The notes beneath the pieces are model-generated. The model was not told where the DNA came from, did no database searches, and saw nothing but the letters and a program-made list of their open reading frames with translations. Made by a program: the position numbers and the translations under genes. From NCBI GenBank assembly GCA_040954595.2, contig JBECUI020000027.1:1-64000 (forward strand): a stretch of 64,000 nucleotides of DNA, given 5' to 3'. The number at the start of each line of letters is the position of its first letter. The stretch's first letter is position 1. Of the stretch, positions 19,456 through 28,547 are shown piece by piece. Source of the stretch: Balanoglossus misakiensis (taxonomy: Eukaryota; Hemichordata).

Positions 19456-20361
19456 ATGAAAGATCTTATCCATATTCGAAGCATTTCTCAAGTTCATGAA
19501 TTATTAGGATATTCCAAACCCAAACACCCTTTAATTACTCTCATTAATTTTAATGCTATTGAGTTTTCTCAAATCTGTAATGATATTCAGGTAGTTTCTG
19601 ATTTATATTCAATTACTCTTAAGGATAATCCTGAGTGCCAGTTTCGCTATGGTCGGCAGAGCATAGATTTTCAGGAGGGAAGTCTGTTCTTTATTGCAGC
19701 AGACCAAAGCATTACATTCGGTCCCAGCTCCAGCACTGGTGAGGAAAACACTGGGTGGATGCTCTTTTTTCATCCAGATCTGGTAAGAAAGACCCAGCTA
19801 TCAGCCAAAATGAGTGAATATACGTTTTTTTCCTATACTGCCGATGAAGCTTTGCATCTATCAGAAGAGGAAAAAATGATTGTAAACAGAATCGTGGAAA
19901 CTATTGAACATGAATCTGATCAGAATATAGATGAACACAGTCAGGAATTGATTGTTTCCAATCTGGAATTATTATTGAATTATAGTAAGAGATTTTTCGG
20001 TCGGCAGTTCTTAACTAGAACCAATACTCATAAGGACATCCTTCTCCGATTTGAATCACTGCTTCAAGATTATTTTATCTCAGAACTTCCTGGAACCATG
20101 GGGCTGCCAAGTGTGAAGTACTGTGCGAAAGAATTGGGGTATTCTCCCAATTATTTAAGTGATTTATTAAAAAAAGAAACAGGCAAAAATACTAGTGAAC
20201 ATATTCATTTCACTCTCGTTGAAAAAGCAAAAAATATGCTCTTAGGATCAGAAGACTCTATTAGTGAGATTTCATATGCATTAGGCTTTCAGTATCCACA
20301 GCACTTTTCTAAGTTTTTTAAGAATAAAACAGGAATGTCTCCAGCCTCTTATCGGGTGTGA
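19456..20361 (+). CDS. AraC-family transcriptional regulator
   Basis: 301 residues. N-terminal AraC_N-like ligand region (SLFFIAADQSITFGPS) and C-terminal HTH pair (AKELGYSPNYLSDLLKKETGKN; ISYALGFQYPQHFSKFFKNKTGMSPASYR). Good Shine-Dalgarno (AAGGAGGT) before the ATG. Regulators of this type often sit beside the oxidoreductase they control, here the truncated SDR. The alpha/beta hydrolase downstream could also be a target. Confidence 0.85.
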   Translation: MKDLIHIRSISQVHELLGYSKPKHPLITLINFNAIEFSQICNDIQVVSDLYSITLKDNPECQFRYGRQSIDFQEGSLFFIAADQSITFGPSSSTGEENTGWMLFFHPDLVRKTQLSAKMSEYTFFSYTADEALHLSEEEKMIVNRIVETIEHESDQNIDEHSQELIVSNLELLLNYSKRFFGRQFLTRTNTHKDILLRFESLLQDYFISELPGTMGLPSVKYCAKELGYSPNYLSDLLKKETGKNTSEHIHFTLVEKAKNMLLGSEDSISEISYALGFQYPQHFSKFFKNKTGMSPASYRV

Positions 20362-20784
20362 TTTCTTAAAATTATAAATAATTCCATATCTGATGGCATT
20401 CACAATGTCTGAGAACAGGTGCCGTATGAGCAGTCTCCTATAAAATACTTTCACAATAACCTCTAATTCTTGCCTTAATCCTGATGATTATGTTTAAGTT
20501 TGACACAAGCTAAGAGCCGGTATAGCAGTGATATCGATGTTTTTGTGATCTGTTTCTTTCTACCCCCCAAAAGAGATATAAAAAGCATTGAGTGCACAAT
20601 CTGGAAAATGCAAAGATTTGTACAGGAAGTTCTGTAATTTATATACAAACTCCGTAGATTTGTTTATTTATTCCGTGCTTTATAAGATTATATTATAGGG
20701 AGGAATATAAAATTGTGAATTAAAAGTAAATAGGTAATCCTGTGGACTTTTTAAACATGAAAAAATAATCTATGGAGGCTTTTT
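20362..20784. other. Gap upstream of the alpha/beta hydrolase gene
   Basis: AT-rich, no gene seen. Probably holds the promoter of the hydrolase; a GGAGG at 20774-20778 serves its TTG start. Confidence 0.4.
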
Positions 20785-21807
20785 TTGAAAAGAATGATTG
20801 TCATAACATTAGTATCAATTTTTTTGATACTAGGTTTTGTAACTATAATCTGGTTTACTGACTTTGGAGGAATAAAAAAGAGATTTCTTGTTAGTCAAAT
20901 AGTCAAAATGAGAGTTTCTCCTAAGCGACTCGAAAATCCTAAAAATCCCTTGGATTATGGAATGGATTTTAAAGACGTGGATATTATGACCGAGGACGGA
21001 GTCCGTTTGAGCGCTTGGGAAATCCCCGCTAAAAGCCCATCTGATAAAACAATCATTGTTAACCATGCTCTTACTACAACGCGATACGGTGCCGTCGAAG
21101 GTCTTGATGGAGTGCCGGTTGAATATCTGCCGATGTTAAAACATTTGCATGAAAATGGTTACAATATAATTACTTATGATCATCGTGGTCAGGGAGAAAG
21201 CGATGGCGGTTTAGGGCGCAGGTCTTGGGGAAAAGACGCAGCAGTCGGTGCCGGCGTGACAGAGTGGCAGGATGTTATCGGATCTCTTAATTATGTAAAA
21301 AAGCATGATGATTTTGCTGATGACGAGATTGCTTTCATTAGTCACTGCATGGGAGCAAACGCTACTTTCCTAGCTTGGAGTAAGAGGCCGGAATTATTTA
21401 ACGACACAAAAATAAAGAGCTTAGTCGCCATTCAACCTACAGTGTCTTATAATATGGTCAGCCGATTCATCAAGGCAAAAATAGGAATGGATTTGGTCGA
21501 CGCCATCGAAGAATCGCAAATAGAAAAGTATGGTTATGGCTATGCAAATCCGCTTGAAACTATAAAAGATCTCTCTGTACCGGTTCTCTTTGCTCAAGTA
21601 AAAAAAGACATCTATACTTTTGATTCAGAAACCCGTAGGAATGATATTGAGATGATTTATGAATTATGTCCTACGGAGAAGTCACTTATATGGATTGGTT
21701 CAGAAGAAGCCAAAGCATTTGGAACTGATAAGCGTTTTGATGGTTATGGATACTTCAATGAATATCCTGATGAATTGCTAACTTTTCTTAATGCAAACTT
21801 CAGTTGA
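20785..21807 (+). CDS. Membrane-anchored alpha/beta hydrolase with a likely Cys nucleophile
   Basis: 340 residues. N-terminal membrane anchor (MIVITLVSIFLILGFVTIIWF). The hydrolase core has TYDHRGQGESDG and the nucleophile elbow ISHCMGANAT, where the central residue of the usual GxSxG is Cys and the first Gly is Ser. The acid and base cannot be fixed from sequence alone. The TTG start at 20785 is supported by GGAGG 6 bases upstream. Substrate unknown; anchored on the outer face of the inner membrane or exported. Confidence 0.75.
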   Translation: MKRMIVITLVSIFLILGFVTIIWFTDFGGIKKRFLVSQIVKMRVSPKRLENPKNPLDYGMDFKDVDIMTEDGVRLSAWEIPAKSPSDKTIIVNHALTTTRYGAVEGLDGVPVEYLPMLKHLHENGYNIITYDHRGQGESDGGLGRRSWGKDAAVGAGVTEWQDVIGSLNYVKKHDDFADDEIAFISHCMGANATFLAWSKRPELFNDTKIKSLVAIQPTVSYNMVSRFIKAKIGMDLVDAIEESQIEKYGYGYANPLETIKDLSVPVLFAQVKKDIYTFDSETRRNDIEMIYELCPTEKSLIWIGSEEAKAFGTDKRFDGYGYFNEYPDELLTFLNANFS

Positions 21808-21839
21808 TACCATGGCATGTTGAAATTTCCTGTACAGGG

Positions 21840-22200
21840 ATGAACATGAATTGAATTTAGGAAAATGTACAGAACATCGCTTACATTTATCCAAGGACAT
21901 GGTCCACACTTTTAGTTCATTTTTATAGGTTATTATATTATGCATTTTCAGTTCATTGAAATCTGCATAATCGAAGAAGAACTGTCGGAAATAGACTCTG
22001 AAGATTTTATTTCCGACTTCTTCAAGACCAGGCATCTTGCCTCCAAATTGTGAGGACAGATACAGCCTGTGATTCTTTCCGACTCGAATCCCTCTGGATT
22101 TTGTAGCATATGGAGCTTCCATTTCTTTGGGGTAGATCCATTCTGGAATCATCTCTGGATATCGATTTTTTGACGGTAGTGTTTGAAAAATTGCGCACTT
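21840..22200 (-). mobile_element. IS481-type transposase C-terminal remnant (copy 2)
   Basis: Minus-strand reading gives RYPEMIPEWIYPKEMEAPYA, then IRVGKNHRLYLSSQFGGK, then the VGLEEVG-like and RVYFRQFFFDYADFNEL end of an IS481-type transposase. The catalytic domain is missing. It abuts an IS256 fragment. Confidence 0.65.
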
Positions 22201-22274
22201 TCTAGAAAGGCATTGAGAACAATGTCCTCCAAAGTTGAAATGGAATCGAAGCAAAACCATTCACACGGAGGACA

Positions 22275-22450
22275 GAATGAAGTCAGAAAAAGACCCCACG
22301 GGAAAGATCGATGAAGGTCTCCTACAGAGCAAGGTAGGCCTAAAAGGTTAAAGAAACCGTAGAGGAAGCCTTGCATGCTCAATGCGGAGGCAGATCGTTT
22401 ACTTCAGGCTGAAAAATGCTACCCGCTTCAATTTCACCTGACTGGATGAC
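22275..22450 (+). mobile_element. Chimeric fragment: IS256 transposase N-terminal piece joined to 32 bases of GH127 gene
   Basis: Bases 22275-22418 match 35835-35978 closely. In the second copy they translate to KETVEEALNAMLNAEADRLL, the IS256 N-terminal pattern; here a short deletion breaks the frame. The next 32 bases (22419-22450) are identical to 45854-45885 inside the GH127 gene. The fragment then runs without a gap into tRNA-His. Confidence 0.7.
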
Positions 22451-22513
22451 GGGATTTGAACCCGCACCAAGCAGATCCACAGTCTGGTGCTCTACCAATT
22501 GAACTACACCCAC
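22442..22513 (-). tRNA. tRNA-His (anticodon GTG) with a damaged 3' end
   Basis: 5' arm GTGGGTG with a preceding G(-1) at 22514, D arm GTTCAATTGGTAGAGC, anticodon loop with GTG in CAGACTGTGGATCTG, T arm GCGGGTTCAAATCCCGT. The 3' acceptor strand reads CATCCAG instead of CATCCAC, so the 1-72 pair and the His-specific discriminator C are lost where the chimeric mobile fragment begins. Function is doubtful. Confidence 0.85.
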
Positions 22514-22557
22514 CGCCTTTATTCTAATAATAGCATAAAATAAAAGATTATGTTAAA

Positions 22558-22988
22558 TCAAGTTTTTTCTGGTGTATACCTGCATTTATTCCGAAGTATC
22601 TTTTCTAGTGCATCAAGTGTCGATTCTGCCAAAATGCTTTGTTTTTCTCGAGATAGCAACTCTGCGATTTTCTCGGGTATGGGCGGAGACAGCTGCGTAC
22701 AATAAGGGAGATGTTTTTTCGCAGAGGGAGAAGACGAGGCGCAAAGGGAAATGCACGTTTGCAAATATCTTCTGCTCTTTTTTCATCGAAAGATTCAGGA
22801 AAGAGAGCTTGTAACATACTCGAAGCAATAGTTTTGAAATCCGTTTTGCTGTCGAATTCTGCAATAAGATGCCGTAGGTCGGGAGTCGAAACGGGCAGGA
22901 AGAGTCCGCCGTCCGGTGCCAATCCTTGCAGGACGGCATCATCAAAAGTTATGGTATATGCATGGTTTCGTGTACTATATAAAAGCAT
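22558..22988 (-). pseudogene. thrC: Threonine synthase with internal deletion
   Basis: The N-terminal ~90 residues are typical ThrC (ITFDDAVLQGLAPDGGLFLP). They run straight into a different frame that reads like the ThrC C-terminus (IPEKIAELLSREKQS, STLDALEKILR). The PLP-lysine core is missing, so the gene cannot be active. The start overlaps the aspartate kinase stop by one base (TAATG), as expected for a lysC-thrC operon. Confidence 0.75.
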
Positions 22989-24382
22989 TATTCCTTTTCA
23001 AAAAACGTATGATGAACCGTCCTGAGAACGAGTTCACGTTCATTACTCTGAATGATAAACGATATATTTGTTTCTGATGATCCTTGTGCAATTGCGAGGA
23101 TATTTATTCCGACATCACCCAAGGCAGAAAATAACTTTCCTGCAATGCCGGGGTAACCACGCATGTTTAACCCGACTATTGCAACCATTTCAAGATTATA
23201 GACCGGGGTCAGATGGGTAATACGTTGCGTACGGATGTCATTTTCCAATTCCTTTCGCATACCGGTTAGGGCGGCGGGGACATCATCTTCTTGACATACA
23301 ATACAGATACTATGTTCACTTGAAGCTTGTGAGATCATCATTATATTGACACCGGCATGGTTCAGAGCGGTAAAGATTCGGGCAGCAATGCCTTTGCTCC
23401 CAATCATGCGTGGCCCTTCGATGTTAATAATGGCTACCCGTTCAATGGAGGCAAGACCGGTTATTGCATGTGAGTGATGTACTTTTTCATGCACAATATG
23501 TGTGCCCATGTGATCTGTTTGAAAGGTATTGCGGACATAAACAGGTATACTGTGTTCGAGAAGGGGAATGAGCGTATATGGATGCACAACACTTGCCCCA
23601 AAATGTGAAAGTTCCATAGCCTCTTGCATGGATATTTTGGGTAAAACAAATGCTTGTGGGACATAGTTGGGATCGGCACTAAAGAAGCCGTCGACATCAG
23701 TCCATATTTCCACAGCATGTGCCGACAGGGCGGCCCCAATGAGTGCTGCGGTGTAATCCGATCCGTTTCGCCCAAGTGTTGCGGACTTCCCGGTATCAGT
23801 TGATGCAATATAGCCGGGAACAACTGCTATGCTCGTTCGGTCCTGTAATTGTTCGGAAATAGCGGCATAGCTAATGGCGGTATCAACGACTTCTGTGGTG
23901 GAAGAGACAATAATCATTGTGCGTGCATCAACATAGCGAACGGGCACAGTATGAGTACTGAGATAATAGCTAAAAATGATACAGGACAGTTGTTCGCCAA
24001 ACCCTGCAATACAGGCACGAGAAATGGGGGAGCATTCTTTAATGAGGTATATGCCATATAATAATTTTTCCAGATCGGAGAGCAAGTGTGATACTGCTTG
24101 TCGGACCTCATTATGGTCTTCAAACAGTTTATCAATAACACGTGTATGTTTATCTTGAAGACTGGAAAGAGTATCTTTATATGCAGGGTTGCCTTCTCCC
24201 GCTAATTCCCCAGCCTGCATAAGCATATCGGTGGTACCTTTCATAGCAGATAATACAACTATAATTTCCTTCGTACTCTTATACTTTGTTTTAATTATGT
24301 TAGTAACTTTTTTTATAGCTACATCGTTTGCAAGAGAACTTCCTCCAAACTTCATAACTGTTATATCTTGTTTCATTCTCAT
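22988..24382 (-). CDS. lysC: Aspartate kinase
   Basis: 464 residues, catalyses ATP-dependent phosphorylation of aspartate at the head of the Lys/Thr/Met pathway. Kinase part: VMKFGGSSLAND at 9-20, LGRNGSDYTAALIGAAL and WTDVDGFFSADP. Two ACT domains at the C-terminus (IINIEGPRMIGSKGIAARIF; VGLNMRGYPGIAGKLFSALG) imply feedback control by an amino acid. Looks fully intact next to the broken thrC. A second ATG 6 bases in (MKQDI) is an alternative start. Confidence 0.92.
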   Translation of the reverse strand: MRMKQDITVMKFGGSSLANDVAIKKVTNIIKTKYKSTKEIIVVLSAMKGTTDMLMQAGELAGEGNPAYKDTLSSLQDKHTRVIDKLFEDHNEVRQAVSHLLSDLEKLLYGIYLIKECSPISRACIAGFGEQLSCIIFSYYLSTHTVPVRYVDARTMIIVSSTTEVVDTAISYAAISEQLQDRTSIAVVPGYIASTDTGKSATLGRNGSDYTAALIGAALSAHAVEIWTDVDGFFSADPNYVPQAFVLPKISMQEAMELSHFGASVVHPYTLIPLLEHSIPVYVRNTFQTDHMGTHIVHEKVHHSHAITGLASIERVAIINIEGPRMIGSKGIAARIFTALNHAGVNIMMISQASSEHSICIVCQEDDVPAALTGMRKELENDIRTQRITHLTPVYNLEMVAIVGLNMRGYPGIAGKLFSALGDVGINILAIAQGSSETNISFIIQSNERELVLRTVHHTFFEKE

Positions 24383-24454
24383 AGGTAATAATACTATGTT
24401 TTTTCTTAATTATTCTACTAGGCATGATTAATTTAATGGATTAATACTTGACGT

Positions 24455-25048
24455 ATGATAATGAATATGCTATCCCTCTTGATATTAAAGGACCTATGGC
24501 GGGTAATAATGTTTCCCATGCGCATAATAAAAGTCGGCGCCGGCAATTGCCGAACGTACAGCGGAAACGTTCTTTGTAACGTTAATGCTTTCTACCTTAT
24601 CACTGACAATATTAGCCATATACTTTTGTACAGAACTGTTTTTGGACTTCGTCTACGTTCCATAGGAGAAAATCCGAGTGTAGCACTTTCTTTAGGATTG
24701 AACGTATCTATGCATAAGTATGTTGCTGTTGTTATTTGTGGCATGCTTGCCGGTCTATCCGGTGCATTTCTTTCTATAGTTGATTTAGATTTTTTTGTTC
24801 GAGATATGTCTGCAGGGCGAGGTTATATAGCCGTAGTTATTAATATTATGGGACGATTTTCTCCTATTGGAATTATGGTTACTTCTCTTTTATTTGGTTT
24901 TGCCGAGGCTTGTCAGATATATTTCCAACAATTTAATTTCCCGCCGCAGATTATTCGAGCTCTTCCTTATATTGTTCCCCTTGTTGCTATGGTGGTGGGG
25001 GTACAACATATTAAAGCCCCGGAAGGGCTGGCGAAACATCCGGATTAG
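24455..25048 (+). pseudogene. C-terminal half of a nucleoside/sugar ABC permease (BPD_transp_2 family)
   Basis: From about 24620 the protein reads as the second half of an RbsC/nucleoside-type permease (FGLRLRSIGENPSVALSLGLNV, AGLSGAFLSI, GRGYIAVVINIMGRFSPIG). The first ~55 codons resemble nothing and the N-terminal membrane segments are absent. Probably a remnant of a nucleoside importer that once accompanied the 5'-nucleotidase downstream. Confidence 0.7.
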
Positions 25049-25230
25049 GCGGAGACATAGGAAAAGGAGGTGTAAAGAAGAAAACCTTTGTTGTCGTTTA
25101 AGTTGAGAAATTTAGGATTGAGTATAATCCCAAAATAAGGTTGGGACTTTCTAGCAAACCCCTGAAATTGTTTGACTACTTGAATTTTGTTTGAAGTATT
25201 GGTTCTTAGGATACTGATACAAAGTTTTTT

Positions 25231-25340
25231 ACGTATGTTTTACGTATGTTTTACGTATGTTTTACGTATGTTTTACGTATGTTTTACGTATGTTTTACGT
25301 ATGTTTTACGTATGTTTTACGTATGTTTTACGTATGTTTT
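25231..25340 (+). repeat. Ten perfect tandem copies of an 11-bp unit (ACGTATGTTTT)
   Basis: Exactly ten uninterrupted copies fill 25231-25340 and end 12 bases before the start codon of the 5'-nucleotidase gene, just 5' of its ribosome binding site (AGAGGAAAG). Because 11 is not a multiple of 3, copy number changes would not be read in frame, but they would change spacing between promoter and start. Confidence 0.95.
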
Positions 25341-25352
25341 AAGAGGAAAGTT

Positions 25353-26933
25353 ATGAAACAAAACAAAGTATTTCAAATAATAATCCTGCTGTTTGTAGGA
25401 ACGTTCTTATTTAGTTGTGCTTCCACGAATAATGCGTTTAGAGAGGGAGCAAAAGAGGTAAGCATCGTATTTACCAACGATCTCCACGCTTGGCTAGAGC
25501 CTTTTAAGGAGTGGGCAGCAAAATCGGAGGGAAAAGTAGGCGGATTTGCTTATATGAAAGGGTATGTAGAAGAAGTAAAACAAGAAAAAGAAAATGTAGT
25601 ATTCTTGGATGCTGGCGATTACATTATGGGACCCAATATCAGCTCTCTCACACAGGGAGAAGCGATAATAGAAGTGATGAATACGATGGAATATGATGCG
25701 GTGGTTCTTGGCAACCATGAGTTTGACCATCATTATAAACAGACAATCCGCCTTATGGAAATAGCAACATTTCCGGTATTAGGTTCCAATATCTATTATA
25801 ATGACGGACAGCGTTTTGCTCCTGAGAGCGTAATATTGGATAAAGACGGGCTGCGGATCGGAGTTGTCGGAATTTTGGCAAAAGATGTAGCTAAAGATTC
25901 CATTCAGGCAAGTCTTATTGACGGGCTTACGTTCCGAGACGAAAGAGAAGAATTACGGAGTTTGGTTGGTGAATTGAGGAAAAGTGTCGATCTTGTTGTT
26001 GTTCTTGCCCATGAGGGCTTGTCGGGATATCAATCGAGTACGGCGGATACCGATTCATTCCGAAAAAAAGATCTTGATGTCCATTTAGCCTTGGCAAATA
26101 GTATTCCCGGAATAGATATTCTGCTTACGGGACATTCACACCAAGGAATAGAAGTATTTGCCGATAAGACCGGTACTTTAATTATGCAGAATTGGGGTCT
26201 TGGTCGTTCAATCGGGCGGATAGATGTTACTGTGCATAAAGAAAACGGTACAATTGTGTCTGTCGAGAAAAGGGGCAGGTTGATACCGGTCGATCTGGGT
26301 ACTATTGAGGCACACCCGCCGACTGTAGCAGAAATTGAGAAACAAAAAACCGCTGTTTCTACAATTATTAGTCGCCCTGTCGGCGCAAGTTCCATTGATT
26401 TAACGCGAACAGATCAAGAGGATTCTTCCTTGGGAACTCTCATAACTTCAGCTATGTTGCATTATTACGAGGGCGATATTGCTGTTACGAACAGTCGTGG
26501 TATTCGAAGTGATATTGCTGCCGGTGATATAACAATCGGCGATGTTATTACAGCCCTTCCCTTTGATGATCTTATTAGAGTGGTTACGCTTACGGGAGAA
26601 GATATTATCGGTTTAATAGAACATGCGTTAACATTTAAAAACGGCAATCTTCAGATTGCCGGAATGGAAGTTCGATATGATCTCAGCAAGGAAGAGGGAA
26701 ATCGTGCTGTCGGCGTTACTATTGACGGACGTCCCTTGGAGTTGAAACGATCGTATCGGGTCGTAACGCAAGATTTTCTCTCTACAGGTGGAGGAGGATA
26801 TTTGAACTTTCACAATGCAAGGGAACGAACTGAATATGTTGAACTGTTGTATGAGGTAGTAGCAAAGTACATAACCGAACTTGGTGTTATAACGGAAAAA
26901 TGGCAACGTGAAGACCGCTGGATACCCAATTAA
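25353..26933 (+). CDS. 5'-nucleotidase / 2',3'-cyclic phosphodiesterase family lipoprotein
   Basis: 526 residues from the ATG at 25353; the upstream in-frame ATG at 25257 lies in the tandem repeat and is rejected. Lipobox LFSC, then metallophosphoesterase motifs FTNDLHAWLEP, GDYIMGPN, LGNHEFD, LAHEGLSG and GHSHQG. The C-terminal nucleotidase domain has NSRGIRSDI, TIGDVITALPFDD and TGGGGY. It releases nucleosides from nucleotides outside the inner membrane. A strong hairpin terminator follows. Confidence 0.9.
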   Translation: MKQNKVFQIIILLFVGTFLFSCASTNNAFREGAKEVSIVFTNDLHAWLEPFKEWAAKSEGKVGGFAYMKGYVEEVKQEKENVVFLDAGDYIMGPNISSLTQGEAIIEVMNTMEYDAVVLGNHEFDHHYKQTIRLMEIATFPVLGSNIYYNDGQRFAPESVILDKDGLRIGVVGILAKDVAKDSIQASLIDGLTFRDEREELRSLVGELRKSVDLVVVLAHEGLSGYQSSTADTDSFRKKDLDVHLALANSIPGIDILLTGHSHQGIEVFADKTGTLIMQNWGLGRSIGRIDVTVHKENGTIVSVEKRGRLIPVDLGTIEAHPPTVAEIEKQKTAVSTIISRPVGASSIDLTRTDQEDSSLGTLITSAMLHYYEGDIAVTNSRGIRSDIAAGDITIGDVITALPFDDLIRVVTLTGEDIIGLIEHALTFKNGNLQIAGMEVRYDLSKEEGNRAVGVTIDGRPLELKRSYRVVTQDFLSTGGGGYLNFHNARERTEYVELLYEVVAKYITELGVITEKWQREDRWIPN

Positions 26934-26950
26934 CCTGTAGTTTGTTAAAA

Positions 26951-26986
26951 AAACAGAAGGAATATTTTTTAATGTTCCTTCTGTTT
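26951..26986 (+). terminator. Hairpin terminator after the 5'-nucleotidase gene
   Basis: AAACAGAAGGAA pairs with TTCCTTCTGTTT, extended by four more pairs (one G-U) to a 16-bp stem with a TTTT loop. The stem is nearly symmetric in sequence, so it may work on both strands. Confidence 0.75.
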
Positions 26987-27069
26987 GGTAAAAAGTTTTA
27001 TATAACTGATTATTCTGAAAACACAATGCTTTCTGTATAAGGAACTTTGTTGGAGGTATTATTTATTAA

Positions 27070-28429
27070 ATGAAAAATATAATTTTTGTTTTTCCAGATC
27101 AACTTCGCTATGATTGGTATTGGCGGTAATGGCAACAAACATGTTCAAACACCGCATATAGATCGGTTTATTGCCGAGGGGATCAGTTTTGACAACGCCT
27201 ATGCAAGTTGTCCACTCTGTGCACCGTTTCGTGGGCAATTACTGACGGGGAAGTATTCGCATGCGAACGGAGTTATATGCAACGAATACGCGTTAAAAGA
27301 TGGACAGACATATCTTCCACAGCTGTTGAAGCAGCAGGGTTATAACACTGCCTATGTGGGGAAGTGGCATTTAGGATAGGGTCCGTATCCTATGGCTACT
27401 ATGCGCCGGAAAGAGAACTCGATCTTGTTCAACAGTATATTACCGATCAGGGTAAAAATCCATTTGCGGTTTTTCTTTCATGGGGACCACCTCATCCTTC
27501 CTGGGGTCCAAATATTATAGATAACAAAAAAGAGGGTGGTATGGAATCTATCCCCAGAGGTATAATACATATAATCCGGATACAATAGAAGTAGGCGAAA
27601 ATGTTCCTTGTCAGTTTGAACCCTTTGAACGACAGGAGCGGGCAGATTATTATGGCATGATTACCTCGTTGGACGATCAGTTTGGACGGCTGATGCAGTA
27701 TCTCAAGAAAAACGGGTTGTATGAAAATACTATCATTTGTTTTGCATCCGATCATGGGGATCATCTCGGTGCCCATGGCTATGGGCAGCCCGGATTTGAT
27801 TGCTTACACCCTACTATGAGGGCGGCAAAGGGTACTCCACATGAGGAATCCATCCATATCCCCTTTGTTCTATGGGATCCACAGCTGGAACGACAAGATA
27901 ATCGGTATGCAGGTTTCTTTAGTAGCGTTGATATTTATTGCCCACCTTGCTCGGGCTATGTGGACTAGATGTTCCAGAGGAATGTCAAGGGATAGATAAT
28001 ACTCCCTACCTGCAAAAAGGATTGCAATCTCCGCATGATTCGGTGTATCTGCAAAACCTTGCGACAGGCTGGCCTAATCGTTCCGAATGGGTAGGCATGT
28101 GGAGAGGGGTGCGGAATGAACTGTATATCTATGCCCGCTGGCAGATCCCCAAGGGGAAGAAAATTCTTTTTGATCGAACAAATGATCCGTGGGAAATGAA
28201 CAATGCAGCAGGAAATCCGAAGTTTGCTGAGATTGAAGAAGCACTGGAAGCACGATTGCAGCAATGGATGCGGGAAACGAATGATCCCTTTGATACGGGA
28301 AAGCGCATAGAGAATATCGGGATACTTGAACTTGAGCAAAAACTTATTGATAGAAATATGTTCAGGGAAGGAAGTTTTTACGGTGCCTTGCCGGCGGCTC
28401 TTGCAGAATACCTAGATGCACGAGGGTAA
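27070..28429 (+). pseudogene. Sulfatase pseudogene with several frameshifts and a deletion
   Basis: Pieces of one sulfatase are spread over several frames. They include FVFPDQLRYD from the ATG at 27070, the active-site PLCAPFRGQLLTG (CxPxR), YVGKWHLG at about 27360, then after a gap of perhaps 60 codons FLSWGPPHPSWGP, FASDHGDHLGAHG, and the tail GIDNTPYLQKG to the stop at 28429. At least four breaks (near 27112, 27378, 27560 and 27960). It has no transporter beside it, unlike the intact sulfatase at 16.9 kb. Confidence 0.85.
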
Positions 28430-28547
28430 TTTGTTTAATCAGTCTCTGTAACCGTTGCGGTTTGATTGGCGTATCTCCTTTAGGAACTGAGGTCACCCTT
28501 GATATGAATTGGATTATGTTCGGAAGAATACTCAGCAACTTCTTATA

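Noticed and set aside
25257-25352. Earlier start for the 5'-nucleotidase giving a repeated MFYVCFTYVLR N-terminus
   Set aside because: The residues come from the 11-bp tandem repeat; a good ribosome site and lipoprotein signal begin at 25353.
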